Positions 37,201-45,610 of a DNA stretch of 64,000 nucleotides are shown piece by piece; positions within the stretch are counted from its first letter, which is position 1; each line of letters starts with the position of its first letter. The translations under genes and the position numbers were made by a program. Location: positions 1 through 64,000 of the forward strand of contig CALGAW010000052.1 of the NCBI GenBank assembly GCA_937959115.1. The letters are read 5' to 3'. Source of the stretch: an uncultured Saprospiraceae bacterium (GTDB lineage: Bacteria; Bacteroidota; Bacteroidia; Chitinophagales; Saprospiraceae). The notes under the pieces were generated by a model. The model saw only the letters and a program-made list of their open reading frames with translations, was not told the DNA's origin and did not search any database.

Positions 37201-39580
37201 TAATTTCGGAGTAGTTAAGTGTATTCGCTCCTGTCATATCGACTTCGATAGGGATGTTAAAAACAGGGTTACATCCTCCATTGTAGATTTCTGCAGTAAT
37301 TGTTTGGTTGGTTCTTCTATTGCAAAATTCAGATGTCATGACTGGTGCAATGATGTTGGTTACAGATACATTATTCTCATTTTCTTGAAGCGAAAAATTG
37401 TCAAAAGCGAAACCACCATCCCTTACTGCACTACCATCGGAGCGGAACCAGAATCTAAATTGTACACAAGGATTACCGACCAGATTTGCAATGTTAATCT
37501 CTGCATAGTTCCATTCATTATACGCATCCCCTCGCCAATTACCAATCAGATTAGTCCAGTTGGCACCTCCATTTGTTGAATATTGCAGATAGGCATAGTC
37601 ACAGCAAGATTCAGTAAAATATTTGTAGTCAAAAATGACTGCTGGGCAAACCATATTGGTTAAATCAAAAACAGGACTTTCTACAAAAGAGTTTTGACTA
37701 TTGGAATAATTTCCGTTTAGCTTAGTGACCCATGAATTTCCAAATCCAGCATTGCCATTCATTTTTGTAAATGCTCCATATTCAAAATCCCTATTGCCCA
37801 CTCTTCTCCATCCTCCTTTATCTGCATCAAAGTCCTCGAAGTAAGGAAAAGTATTGATGACAAAAGGTACCGTCCTAACAATAGTATTATTTGAGGGATC
37901 GATATCGTCAGCAAAATAAACGGTAGAAGTCACTGTATAATCGCCTGAGTTGTATCCACTAAAGTCTGCTATAATGGAATGATTAAAATCCTGAATTTCA
38001 TTACCCATCAAGCTTATTAGGAGCGTATCTATAAATGTTTGAGTTGGTAAAGAAGGATGTGTTGCTTCTGAGGTAAGGACTACTTCTTGGCAAAGATGGT
38101 ATCCGTTGTTGTTTTTTATGGATAACCCGATTGGTATCATATTGCTATAACTGCAGTCTGTATCATAGATGATATCTTCGACTACTGCATCATTCACTTC
38201 AGCATTAGGAGTGATCTTAAAATTATCGAAGGTAAAACCACCGTTTCTTGTAGCACTGCCATCTGAACGGAAGTAAAACCGAAATTGCACACAAGAGATT
38301 GCACAATTATCAAAATCTAGTAGAATGGTATCCTGATTCCAAGACATAAAACCATCGCCTTTCCATCTATCCGATAAGACTGTCCAGTTAGAACTGCCGT
38401 TAATACTATATTGTAATTCGGCAAAGTCGCAGCATGGTTCAGTATAATACTTGTATTCATAAGTCAATATTGGATCTGGTGGTGTATTTGTAAAATCAAA
38501 AATTGGACTTTCAATATAAGCATCTAATCCATTGTCGTAAGCTCCAACCAATTGAGTAACCCATGAATTACCAAACTGTCCATTCCCATTCATTTTTGTG
38601 AACGCACCGAATTCAAAACTAGGATCTCCAGTTGGCTTCCAATCGTAATTAGAAACCATTAAATTTTCATGATATGGATAACCAGTAATAGAACTTTGTC
38701 GGGTTGCATGCAACGTATCATTTGGCACATAAGATTCACCTGCAAGACTTGTATAAATATTGAAAATGAATAGTTTGTTATCTCCAGACAAATCCAGCGC
38801 TGTACCGAACGTATGAACAACACTGCTCAATGGAGGGATAAAGCCAGAATGTGTTTCATTTAAAGTTGTTGTCAAATCGCCTGAAATCTTGCAGACTACA
38901 GGAACATTCCAAATTGTATCAATGGAGTAGTTATAGATTTCTACTTTTACTGTATCGTTAGCTGTAAGACTTTCACCACATAACAAGGACGTAGGTTGGG
39001 TTAAAGCAACAATACCGACATCTAGTCCAGAATAGATTGCAACATCATCTAAATACCAGTATCTACCTGCCTGGCTTCCATCTGTATACCTAAACCGAAC
39101 CTTTACATCAGGTTGGTTGTCCGCATAAGTTGAGATATCGATGACCGTGTCTTGAGGGGCTAATAAAGAACCTTTGGTATCCTTTTCATAGTCAACAATG
39201 GTTGTCCAACTTGTTCCCCCGTCATTACTAATTTCTACATAACCATGCGTAAATTCTATAGCATGCCAATAATGATAATACCTCAATCTCATAGCGACTC
39301 TGCCAGTACAGTTTACTGTTGGCGTAGTTAAGATTGCCTCGTTGGGTGTTACTCCCGCTCCTAGAACAAAGTCATCGAAAACAGCGTATCCTCCCCCTGA
39401 CAAACTGCCAAGTGTCGGGGTACTTTGAAATATCCATTGTTGAGTTCCTTGTACTGCATTACTTGTCCATCCAGCTGGTGTCCCAGTGCTTGAGAATTCC
39501 TCTTGCAAAAGAATATCTGCCTTCAAAAAAGTATGGTTAATAAGGAAGAGGAATAAAAACAGGTGTAAATGGTTCTTCAT
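31289..39580 (-). CDS. giant secreted repeat protein (2763 residues)
   Basis: The signal peptide MKNHLHLFLFLFLINHTF is followed by an N-terminal MAM/jelly-roll-like domain. Six modules of about 277 residues come next (DNA period about 830 bp, cores near 38600, 37765, 36935, 36105, 35270 and 34445). Each has a jelly-roll part (FELGxFTKMNGNAGFGxSWVTK, then CCDxAxLQYSLNGGxNWT, FRFWFRSDGSAxRDGGFAFDN) and a CARDB-like part (GTYxLxVNTN). A pre-peptidase-like domain near 33700-33300 is followed by six SprB repeats (33290-31930). One DCDGDGVINGTEC unit and a C-terminal region ending VYFW close the protein. That tail is shared with the 1465-residue protein and has no type A or B T9SS signature. It is probably an adhesin or matrix protein. 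Confidence 0.88.
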   Translation of the reverse strand: MKNHLHLFLFLFLINHTFLKADILLQEEFSSTGTPAGWTSNAVQGTQQWIFQSTPTLGSLSGGGYAVFDDFVLGAGVTPNEAILTTPTVNCTGRVAMRLRYYHYWHAIEFTHGYVEISNDGGTSWTTIVDYEKDTKGSLLAPQDTVIDISTYADNQPDVKVRFRYTDGSQAGRYWYLDDVAIYSGLDVGIVALTQPTSLLCGESLTANDTVKVEIYNYSIDTIWNVPVVCKISGDLTTTLNETHSGFIPPLSSVVHTFGTALDLSGDNKLFIFNIYTSLAGESYVPNDTLHATRQSSITGYPYHENLMVSNYDWKPTGDPSFEFGAFTKMNGNGQFGNSWVTQLVGAYDNGLDAYIESPIFDFTNTPPDPILTYEYKYYTEPCCDFAELQYSINGSSNWTVLSDRWKGDGFMSWNQDTILLDFDNCAISCVQFRFYFRSDGSATRNGGFTFDNFKITPNAEVNDAVVEDIIYDTDCSYSNMIPIGLSIKNNNGYHLCQEVVLTSEATHPSLPTQTFIDTLLISLMGNEIQDFNHSIIADFSGYNSGDYTVTSTVYFADDIDPSNNTIVRTVPFVINTFPYFEDFDADKGGWRRVGNRDFEYGAFTKMNGNAGFGNSWVTKLNGNYSNSQNSFVESPVFDLTNMVCPAVIFDYKYFTESCCDYAYLQYSTNGGANWTNLIGNWRGDAYNEWNYAEINIANLVGNPCVQFRFWFRSDGSAVRDGGFAFDNFSLQENENNVSVTNIIAPVMTSEFCNRRTNQTITAEIYNGGCNPVFNIPIEVDMTGANTLNYSEIIPDTILSGQTFQYTFTNTLDMSDTGTYFIVINTSFALDPDIRNDTFDIEIYEEYAIPVIDTYPHIENFDTSLGGWFVVEDTEFELGSFTKMNGNSGFGNSWVTKLVGAYSNSTHSYIYSPIYDLYNTPPEPVLEFDYKYYTESCCDLANLQYSLDGGQNWTVLAGDWKGDSYIAWNHETIILDFLTCDISCVQFRFYLKTDGSATRDGGLAFDNFNITPNVMVNDATIDDFLIDKNCTYGAAEQFGVSIKNNNRYRICEEIEITSIITHPTLPTQTLTETFTAAIPPNFFQNFYYPSLIDLSGYTTGDYTVTSYVFFPEDIDHNNDTLVGTIPFLVNSYPYFEDFDSGKRGWSSEGDEIFELGPFTKMDGNAGFGSSWVTKVTGDYGNNTAAFAESPVFDLTSVTCPAILFDYKYYTESCCDRTRLQYSLDGGANWSTLTGDWRGDAFTEWSSLEYNIQSLAGNSCVQFRFWFHSDGSAVRDGGFAFDNFQLKENENNVSVVSILKPESEYDLCERRLIESVMVEVYNGGCNTLTNVPIEVNMTGALSQNINEIITDPIASGQTYTYTFTNTLNMSDTGTYYLQVNTNLPTDPENANDTLFTSVYEEFAVPIVNTFPYNEDFDAGVGNWFHTGTPYFELGTFTKMGGNSGYGDSWVTKLAGDYDNNTNAYINSPIYDLTNLVCPSISYNYKVYSESCCDRATLQYSLNGGNNWTTLSTYNGDNYVNWDFEDINISALAGNSCVQFRFYWRADGSAVRTGGFAFDNVTIQENDFNLSMIRLIDPAPNPSLCSNREQQQVTIELYNNGCSDVTNVPVELTLFGQASANFTEVIPGPIPDQGAFLYTFTNTIDLSDTGTYNFIISTNLSLDPNNIDDTITASIFETYERTIVNTFPYVEDFNSGAANWTPTGTNTFELGPFTKMNGNAGFGDSWVTKLSGNYSNNTNAYLVSPTFDLSNTVCPVVTFDHKYYTEACCDYAWLQYSLNGGTSWTNLVGDYRNDGYNDWNHVNYNINSLIGNSCVIFRFWFRSDGSATRDGGFAFDNFEINDVAAEAAVDNVVACWGSVYDFEVTIKNNIDLYCTQQDSIENIVLEYWVDGVTGSQTYTGLNIQAGTADVLTLNNVLIPTANSTIKIWQKLPNSIIDPFHENDTLTLNASIFPNCNDHCSNAQLLVIGTTTASQTSNATQNNTEDPPFNNCGAITVENTVWYTFSTNQDGGEVTIDFENINCAPSANGIQVSIDELTGPPCQAGSLTNLYCNSPTDTVPFGYGPVVLPPNTTFYIIVDGFAGNNCDFDIVLDGAIFDPNPTGEIVVNNHVACFGENNGSATIMVSNGRMPYTYNWSNGAMSATATGLSAGMHSITVTEFDGNTFIDSVLVTEPPQMVTSSAVVSVACNGSTDGTASVSASGGTPGYTYNWSSGGTTSSVSGLSAGLYSVTITDLNGCEEVESIQIDEPPSITANTNASPTTCNGSTDGMASVTASGGTSGYTYNWSSGGTVPSLTGLAAGVYTVTITDMNGCTLVETVQVTEPTGIQASTTITSISCNSSGAGSASVSVSGGTPNYTYLWDSGATTSVVSGLLAGMHSVTITDMSGCSIVETVQISEPSGLEISVSSTAVVCHGEKDGTATVTISGGTPGYSYIWDTGATTAVITGLSPGTYSVTATDMNGCSETETIQVAGPSGTPMFVFVNTTQVSCGSVSDGTAMATPTYGTMPYSYQWDANANNQTTALATGLTLGSYMVTVTDNNGCYVVDGIFIREESCDFCQIAEDNNTDICAVLSADPNDPLSSLDCDGDGVINGTECTDLTDPSDPCDFEDGSITEPVTADQSECLSLCQDLAMVTRLIPNNIVGPTPISIQMDIVELNGVDTDPVPITVRMPSDPRLTFIWNITANPNWNYIGNNGLFHVFTFVGNNGVILGGSTETITIGITEGLYNPQGTDGITSISPSIVPYSGGECIINNNTDPESLVYFW

Positions 39581-39862
39581 GGCAATTGGTCATTGATTGA
39601 TAAGAATTTCAGGCACTTACAATAACCAATCAAGGAATAAAATACTGCTTGGCAATACTTAATGTTATTGTAAAAGAAAACACACGAATTATCATCAGGT
39701 TTCCGTTAAAGGTACAAAAATGGAAATAATTTAAAAATTAATTCTTCCTGCAAAACAGATATGAAATTGCCCTATTCTTTTCTTTTATAGGTAATTAAGA
39801 CCAACAACCTGAATTCGATTAGTATTCATTCTAAATCTTAGAATACAATCTAGGCGTTCAGA
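39581..39862. other. intergenic region between two minus-strand genes
   Basis: About 280 bp of AT-rich sequence lies upstream of the giant secreted-protein gene. No gene is recognised. It should hold that gene's promoter; no exact TAnnTTTG box with a -33 partner was picked out. Confidence 0.35.
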
Positions 39863-39898
39863 CAAAAAAAACCATCTACAAACAAATTGTAGACGGCT
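39863..39898 (-). terminator. terminator of the atp operon
   Basis: On the minus strand CCGTCTACAA and TTGTAGATGG pair (one G-U) around TTTG, followed by U7. It lies about 40 bp beyond the atpG stop codon. Confidence 0.85.
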
Positions 39899-39934
39899 GT
39901 TTTCATAGTGTAATTCTTCCTCGGCTCTTTCAAG

Positions 39935-40837
39935 CTACGAAGCGCCTTCCAAAGCAGCTGCACCACCAACAATCTCAGAGATTTCATTGGTAATAGCCTC
40001 TTGTCTGGCCTTATTGTAGTTAATTTTCAATTCTTTCAGAAGATCATCCGCGTTTTCTGTTGCTTTGTCCATGGCGGTCATACGAGCACCGTGTTCTGAG
40101 GCATGTGTGTCCAACAAATACTTATGAAACTGTGTTCTAAGTATTGAAGGAACCATATCTTCCAACAGTTTTTGTTGATTTGGCTCAAAAGTGAAGTTCG
40201 TTGAGAACTTCTTGTCTTCTGATGCATCAGGTTCAATCTTTTCGATTGGTAAGAACTGTTCAGTTTTATAAAATTGGACAGCAGCATTTTTAAACTCACC
40301 ATAAGCAACATCAACTGAATCAATTGCGCCACTTGTAAACTGATCCATTACCCACTGTGATACTTTAGCAGTATTCTCGAATTGTAGATCGGAAAACAGG
40401 TCGATATGATCATTGACCATATTGAGTTTTGTATATCTCGTTCTTAAGAAATCATTTCCTTTCTTTCCAATACACACTAATTGTAAATTGCCTGCCTCGT
40501 ACTGCGCATTATACTTGCCGGTAATCAGCTTTATAGCTTCCTTAATGATGTAGGTATTGAACGCTCCACACAATCCTCTATTCGAAGTGACTAGAATGAT
40601 CAATGGGTTCTTCACTTCACGTTCTATCCCATAAGATATCTCCATTCCAGATCCCATACTGGATACGATGTTAGACAACATCTCATTCAGTTTTTTGGAA
40701 TAAGGACGCATCTGAACAATTGCCATTTGCGCTCGGCGTAATTTCGCAGCAGATACCATTTTCATTGCTTTGGTAATCTGTTGAGTAGATTTTACCGACT
40801 TCATTCGATCTCTTACTTCCTTTAAGTTCGCTCCCAT
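39935..40837 (-). CDS. atpG: ATP synthase F1 gamma subunit
   Basis: This 300-residue subunit is the central rotor shaft of F1. The N-terminal helix NLKEVRDRMKSVKSTQQITKA and the conserved KMVSAAKLRRAQ follow the start. The C-terminal helix carries EHGARMTAMDKATENADDLL and INYNKARQEAITNEISEIVGG. The middle Rossmann-like part includes LVTSNRGLCGAFN. The insertion near residues 195-215 (KIEPDASEDKKFS) is in the variable region. It is the last gene of the operon, 38 bp after atpA, and is followed by a terminator. Confidence 0.96.
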   Translation of the reverse strand: MGANLKEVRDRMKSVKSTQQITKAMKMVSAAKLRRAQMAIVQMRPYSKKLNEMLSNIVSSMGSGMEISYGIEREVKNPLIILVTSNRGLCGAFNTYIIKEAIKLITGKYNAQYEAGNLQLVCIGKKGNDFLRTRYTKLNMVNDHIDLFSDLQFENTAKVSQWVMDQFTSGAIDSVDVAYGEFKNAAVQFYKTEQFLPIEKIEPDASEDKKFSTNFTFEPNQQKLLEDMVPSILRTQFHKYLLDTHASEHGARMTAMDKATENADDLLKELKINYNKARQEAITNEISEIVGGAAALEGAS

Positions 40838-40875
40838 TACATATATAATTGAGTGTCAGGCAATAATTGTTTTAA

Positions 40876-42459
40876 TTAACGATATGTTTTGATGATTCCA
40901 GCTGCAACGTCTTCAATTGCTTTTATTGCATCATCTGCAAGCTTACCTGATGCAAGTGTTTTCAAGGCGCCAGGTTGTGCTTTCTCCATTTCAGTAAGGA
41001 AAATTTGTTCAAACTCCTTAATCTTATTTACAGGTACATCAGAAAGTTTTCCTTTAGAACCTAAATAGATAATGGCAACTTGTTTTCCTACAGATACTGG
41101 AGAATATTGTGGTTGCTTAAGAATTTCCACGTTCCGTGTCCCCTTTTCTAATACGGCCATTGTAGCAGCATCCAAATCAGAACCGAACTTAGCAAATGCT
41201 TCTAGTTCACGGAACTGTGCTTGATCTAGCTTCAATGTACCAGATACTTTCTTCATCGCTTTGATCTGGGCGTTCCCCCCTACACGTGATACAGAAAGAC
41301 CCACGTTAATTGCAGGACGAATACCAGCGTTAAACAAGTTTGACTCCAAGAAGATCTGACCATCAGTAATCGAAATTACGTTTGTTGGGATGTAAGCGGA
41401 TACATCACCTGCTTGTGTTTCAATGATTGGAAGTGCTGTAAGCGATCCACCCCCTTTCACAAGGCCAGCAGATTTCAATGATTCAGGAAGATCATTCATG
41501 TTGTTTGCGATCTCATCATTGTTGATGATCTTCGCAGCTCGCTCAAGTAAACGAGAGTGAAGGTAAAATACATCACCAGGGTAAGCCTCACGCCCTGGAG
41601 GACGACGAAGTAACAATGAAACTTCTCTATAAGAAACCGCCTGCTTAGATAAATCATCATAAATGATCAAAGCTGGACGACCTGTATCTCTGAAATATTC
41701 GCCAATCGCAGCACCTGCAAACGGAGAGTAAAACTGCATTGGAGCAGGATCAGAAGCCGTTGCGGATACGATTACTGTATAGTCAAGTGCACCATATTCT
41801 TCTAATGTCTTTGCTACCTGCGCTACCGTAGATCCTTTTTGTCCTGTTGCAACGTAAACACAGTAAACAGGCTCACCTTTGTCGAAAAATTCTTTTTGAT
41901 TAATGATGGCATCAATTGCAATGGCAGTTTTACCAGTTTGACGGTCACCAATAATCAACTCTCTTTGGCCTCTTCCGATTGGCACCATTGCATCAATCGC
42001 TTTAATACCAGTTTGAAGTGGTTCTGTTACTGGTTGACGGTAAATTACACCTGGTGCTTTACGTTCTAGTGGCATTTCAAATAACTCACCAGAAACAGGA
42101 CCTTTACCATCGATAGGTACACCAAGCGCATTTACTACACGTCCTAGCATTCCTTCACCCACTTTAAGTGATGCGATTTTCCCAGTTCTTCTAACTTTGT
42201 CTCCTTCTTTGATTTCTTCAGCAGGTCCAAGAAGTACCACACCAACATTATCTTCCTCGAGGTTCAAAACGATTGCTTGAACATCATTGTCAAAAGCGAC
42301 CAACTCCCCAGAACGGGCATTGTTTAAGCCATATACACGTGCAATACCATCACCGACTTGTAGTACGGTTCCAATTTCTTCCAGCTCAGCAGCGGTGCTA
42401 AATCCTGAAATCTGTTGTTTGAGGATTGCAGATATTTCATCGGGTTTTACGTCAACCAT
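40876..42459 (-). CDS. atpA: ATP synthase F1 alpha subunit
   Basis: This 527-residue non-catalytic nucleotide-binding subunit has the P-loop [13 protein letters not shown] near residues 170-182. The conserved [64 protein letters not shown] and the arginine-finger region [11 protein letters not shown] are all present. Length is normal. It begins 3 bp after the atpH stop codon, so translation is likely coupled. Confidence 0.97.
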   Translation of the reverse strand: MVDVKPDEISAILKQQISGFSTAAELEEIGTVLQVGDGIARVYGLNNARSGELVAFDNDVQAIVLNLEEDNVGVVLLGPAEEIKEGDKVRRTGKIASLKVGEGMLGRVVNALGVPIDGKGPVSGELFEMPLERKAPGVIYRQPVTEPLQTGIKAIDAMVPIGRGQRELIIGDRQTGKTAIAIDAIINQKEFFDKGEPVYCVYVATGQKGSTVAQVAKTLEEYGALDYTVIVSATASDPAPMQFYSPFAGAAIGEYFRDTGRPALIIYDDLSKQAVSYREVSLLLRRPPGREAYPGDVFYLHSRLLERAAKIINNDEIANNMNDLPESLKSAGLVKGGGSLTALPIIETQAGDVSAYIPTNVISITDGQIFLESNLFNAGIRPAINVGLSVSRVGGNAQIKAMKKVSGTLKLDQAQFRELEAFAKFGSDLDAATMAVLEKGTRNVEILKQPQYSPVSVGKQVAIIYLGSKGKLSDVPVNKIKEFEQIFLTEMEKAQPGALKTLASGKLADDAIKAIEDVAAGIIKTYR

Positions 42460-42462
42460 GAT

Positions 42463-43023
42463 TTATAAATTTTTGATATACTCGTTTTTATTAAATTCTT
42501 TCTTTAGCAATTCTAACTTGTGTGCTACACTTTCATCGTATAGTTTATTGTCGAATTGAAGGATGTAACCTCCGATCAAACTAGGATCTACTTTAGTTTC
42601 TAGTTCGATGTTCGCAGCCGTATTGCCGCTGTTCGTTAGTTTGTCTATGATGCCTTTCACCATGTCATCTCCCATTGGACTGGCAGTCGTTAAGACAACA
42701 GAAGAGATCTGTTTTTTGATTTTATACTGATCAGTAAATTCTAATGCAATTTCTTTCAGTTGCACTTCTCTTCGTTTATTGAGAATCAGTTTGAAGTATT
42801 TTTTTGTCAGGTCGCTGATCTTACCATCAAAAATTGCGTTGAACACGCTTTGTTTTTTGTCGGTGCTAATGATCGGGCTTTTCAACATACTAGCAAAATC
42901 TGAATTCTTAGCCACCTTGCTGAATAATTTGATATCATTTCTGACTTCATCAAGGCAGTTTTGCTCTTCTGCTAATTCAAGCAGTGACTTGGCGTATCTG
43001 GATGCGATTCTTTCTACTGACAT
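42463..43023 (-). CDS. atpH: ATP synthase F1 delta subunit (OSCP)
   Basis: This 186-residue stator subunit links F1 to the peripheral stalk. The N-terminal helical domain (ERIASRYAKSLLELAEEQN) and the C-terminal motif DPSLIGGYILQFDNKLYDESVAHKL are typical. It lies between atpF (48-bp gap) and atpA (3-bp gap). Confidence 0.94.
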   Translation of the reverse strand: MSVERIASRYAKSLLELAEEQNCLDEVRNDIKLFSKVAKNSDFASMLKSPIISTDKKQSVFNAIFDGKISDLTKKYFKLILNKRREVQLKEIALEFTDQYKIKKQISSVVLTTASPMGDDMVKGIIDKLTNSGNTAANIELETKVDPSLIGGYILQFDNKLYDESVAHKLELLKKEFNKNEYIKNL

Positions 43024-43071
43024 CTTAAAATGTTTAGTATATCCCGATTGCAGTCGGGCCTGTTCAAGGTA

Positions 43072-43584
43072 TTATCCAATTTTGATTTCTTTCAACAATT
43101 CAGAAACGTAGTTTTCGTGTTCTGGATTTCCTTTGAGTTCTTTCTTGATCACTTTTTCGGCAATATCAAGAGCCATAAGACCTGATTGATTTTTCACATC
43201 GATAAGCATTTCCATCTTTCGATTGTTTATTTCCTGAAGCGCACTTTCCACTTTTTTAGTGTATTCGTTTTGTGCTCTGATTTTTGCGTCAGCGATAATT
43301 TCGTCTTGCATGTCTTTGGCTTCACGAAGCATTTTTGCACGTTCTTCTCTTGCTTCGATGAGGAGTTCCTCATTTTTGGCCTTCAGATTTGCCATTTCTT
43401 CTCTGGCCCTGTCGGCTGATTGTAAGGCATCGGTAATGTCGCCATTTCTTTCTTTAAGGGAGTTTGCGATTGGCTTAAAAGCCAATTTTCCCATTACTAA
43501 CCAGAACAGACCAAAGATAATGGTTGTCCAGAAAATAAGTCCTAAACTTGGAGTGATCGGAGTAAACTCAGCTAAAAATAACAT
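43072..43584 (-). CDS. atpF: ATP synthase F0 b subunit
   Basis: This 170-residue peripheral-stalk subunit has one N-terminal membrane helix (LGLIFWTTIIFGLFWLVMGKL, residues of about 14-34). A long charged coiled coil follows (EEMANLKAKNEELLIEAREE), with a C-terminal helix (ALDIAEKVIKKELKG). Only one b-type gene is present, so the stalk should be a b homodimer. Confidence 0.94.
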   Translation of the reverse strand: MLFLAEFTPITPSLGLIFWTTIIFGLFWLVMGKLAFKPIANSLKERNGDITDALQSADRAREEMANLKAKNEELLIEAREERAKMLREAKDMQDEIIADAKIRAQNEYTKKVESALQEINNRKMEMLIDVKNQSGLMALDIAEKVIKKELKGNPEHENYVSELLKEIKIG

Positions 43585-43671
43585 ATTAAAGATATTTTAA
43601 TTGTCTTAATTCAAAATGTAGAGTAAAAGCGATAACCAACCGTTACCTACTTTTACTCTAATAAGATTAGC

Positions 43672-43878
43672 TTACGCTACTAGGTATGCAAATACGATTG
43701 CAATCAAAGCAGCACCCTCAATAAGGGCAGCCATCAAAATCATGTTGGAACGAATGTCATTAACAGCTTCTGGCTGACGAGAAATCGCTTCCATCGCTTT
43801 AGCACCGATATTTCCAATACCAATACCTGCACCAATAACTACTAAACCCATTCCGATTGCGGCAATTGAACCACCCAT
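43672..43878 (-). CDS. atpE: ATP synthase F0 c subunit
   Basis: This 68-residue proteolipid of the rotor ring is a two-helix hairpin. Helix 1 is Gly-rich (GMGLVVIGAGIGIGNIG), the loop is SRQPEA, and helix 2 carries the ion-carrying Glu in ALIEGAALIAIVFAYLV. The residue after the Glu is Gly rather than the Ser/Thr of known Na+ binders, which suggests proton coupling (inference). The ring stoichiometry cannot be read from sequence. Confidence 0.95.
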   Translation of the reverse strand: MGGSIAAIGMGLVVIGAGIGIGNIGAKAMEAISRQPEAVNDIRSNMILMAALIEGAALIAIVFAYLVA

Positions 43879-43910
43879 AATATTATGGTTTAAAATGATT
43901 AAAAAATATA

Positions 43911-45152
43911 TTAATGTGCGGCTTCACCGTGGTGGCCGTCTTCGACAGCTGCCCCGATATAAGACGCGGTTAAAATCGTAAATACAAATGCTTGAATAAA
44001 TGCCACTAGCAACTCAATTGCCATCATAAAGAGGGTCAAGAGTGTTGATGGAATTACTGAAGCCAAACTAGCACCCGCTTTTCCTTGTCCGAAAACAAAA
44101 ATCATCCCTACAAAGATTACCATTACCATGTGTCCTGCTGTAATATTTGCAAACAAACGTAGCATAAGTGTGATTGGCTTGATGAATATTCCTAAGAATT
44201 CTACAGGAGTCAAAATGGTTAATACCCATGCTGGTACACCTGGCATTTTGAATATGTGTTCCCAGTAGTGCTTATTTCCACTAAGGTTCGTTACAAAGAA
44301 AGCGAAAATGGCTAATACCATTGTGACTGCTAAATTCCCAGTTACATTTGATCCACCTAAAAGAGGAATTTGACCAAACAAGTTTAATCCTAGGATGAAA
44401 AAGAATATTGACATCAAAAATGGCTGATGTTTTTCCCACTTATTTCCTAAGAATGGCTTTGCCACATCCTCTTGAATGAACATAAATACTGGCTCAATCA
44501 ATGCTTGGATACCTGAGGGCGCTTTTCCTCTATTTTTCTTGTATTTGTTGGCGATACCAATAAATAACCAAGCTAATAATCCAAACATCAAGAACATCGA
44601 CATTACGTTCTTAGTGATTGAAAAATCATAAAAGGTAGAAGTTTTGTCTCCTCCAAATACGCCGAAGTCAGCCGTAAATTTCTTTTGTAGCTTGTATTGC
44701 TTATTATCGTGGCAGAGGTAAGATACCTTCTTATATTTCTCGCCAACTTTCTCTTTTTTGTGAATGATACCACCGTTAATCTTCACATCTCCTGAAGGAA
44801 ATCCTGGAGTGATGATGTTTTTAACGGTTCCTTCTTCCAATGCAAAACCGTTTACTGCATAGTCACCGTTGCCGTGGTGAGCCGCATTGGGTTTAAATCT
44901 TCCAGAAGAAAATACAGAAAATCCTTTTTCTTTTGTATAAAGAAAACAAGGTAATGGAAGGCTTACGGGGCCAATTGAATAGACATTGGCATCAGCAACG
45001 TGATGGAAGGCTGTGCCACCAGGATCGAAGAATACGTGGTCTTGTTTTACTCCGCAGAGTACTTCTCCGTTTTTACCTCCAGCCAATACGCTGTTATTCA
45101 AGGTGAAAACAATTGCCACAACTAAAATGTAAGCTATTTTTATCTTACTCAT
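43911..45152 (-). CDS. atpB: ATP synthase F0 a subunit, with periplasmic N-domain
   Basis: This 413-residue subunit provides the ion channel. It starts with a signal-like helix (IAYILVVAIVFTLNNSVLAGG) and a hydrophilic domain of about 150 residues before the membrane part. The usual core begins near residue 185, with GKAPSGIQALIEPVFMFIQEDV, and the essential Arg is in KPITLMLRLFANITAGHM near 330. E. coli AtpB is about 271 residues, so the N-domain is extra. Bacteroidota AtpB proteins commonly carry such an extension, role unknown. Cysteines at about 34, 69 and 159 may form disulphides. It is the first gene of the operon, with a -7 box 37 bp upstream. Confidence 0.94.
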   Translation of the reverse strand: MSKIKIAYILVVAIVFTLNNSVLAGGKNGEVLCGVKQDHVFFDPGGTAFHHVADANVYSIGPVSLPLPCFLYTKEKGFSVFSSGRFKPNAAHHGNGDYAVNGFALEEGTVKNIITPGFPSGDVKINGGIIHKKEKVGEKYKKVSYLCHDNKQYKLQKKFTADFGVFGGDKTSTFYDFSITKNVMSMFLMFGLLAWLFIGIANKYKKNRGKAPSGIQALIEPVFMFIQEDVAKPFLGNKWEKHQPFLMSIFFFILGLNLFGQIPLLGGSNVTGNLAVTMVLAIFAFFVTNLSGNKHYWEHIFKMPGVPAWVLTILTPVEFLGIFIKPITLMLRLFANITAGHMVMVIFVGMIFVFGQGKAGASLASVIPSTLLTLFMMAIELLVAFIQAFVFTILTASYIGAAVEDGHHGEAAH

Positions 45153-45610
45153 AAAACTGGAAACTTAAAGTGGTTTTCAAATCCGCTGCAAAGGTACAAA
45201 ATACTTCCTCGAATAAAAAGGAAATTTTATTTTTTTACGAAGGGTTATCTGAATTAAATTGTGGATAATTAAATGACCGGAAATGATGGATTTATGAGGA
45301 CTGCTAAACACGATCAATTTCGAATACCATTTTACAAGATTCAGTCTAAATTTGTGACCACCCAATGCTTCCCCAGCTTACAAAACAATTAATTTTTCAC
45401 TACAAATCAATGGTTTATCGAACTAATTTTTCACGACGTCTATTTCAAGTTAAATAAAAAAATAACTCATTAATTCATTAAATTAAAAAAAAATCTTATT
45501 TTAGTACACCAAATCTTGAAAATATGTACACTTCAAATCAGTACAGTTTTCTGCCCTCAAAAGTACTATAGACATTCTAGACTTATTACAATTGTTCTAA
45601 ATACACAAGT
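45153..45610. other. divergent intergenic region: atp operon / DUF1501 operon
   Basis: About 460 bp of AT-rich sequence separates the two divergent operons. Only the atp -7 box (45189-45196) is recognised. No small gene or repeat is supported; the open frame at 45177-45365 has no protein-like features. Confidence 0.5.
45189..45196 (-). promoter_or_regulatory. putative -7 box of the atp operon
   Basis: The minus-strand TACCTTTG fits TAnnTTTG and gives a leader of about 30 nt before atpB. No clean -33 TTTG is at the expected distance. Confidence 0.5.

Noticed and set aside
31930-38690. Regular repeats that could suggest a CRISPR or tandem array
   Set aside because: The repeats are in frame and encode protein modules (SprB and jelly-roll/CARDB-like); there are no short direct repeats with unique spacers.
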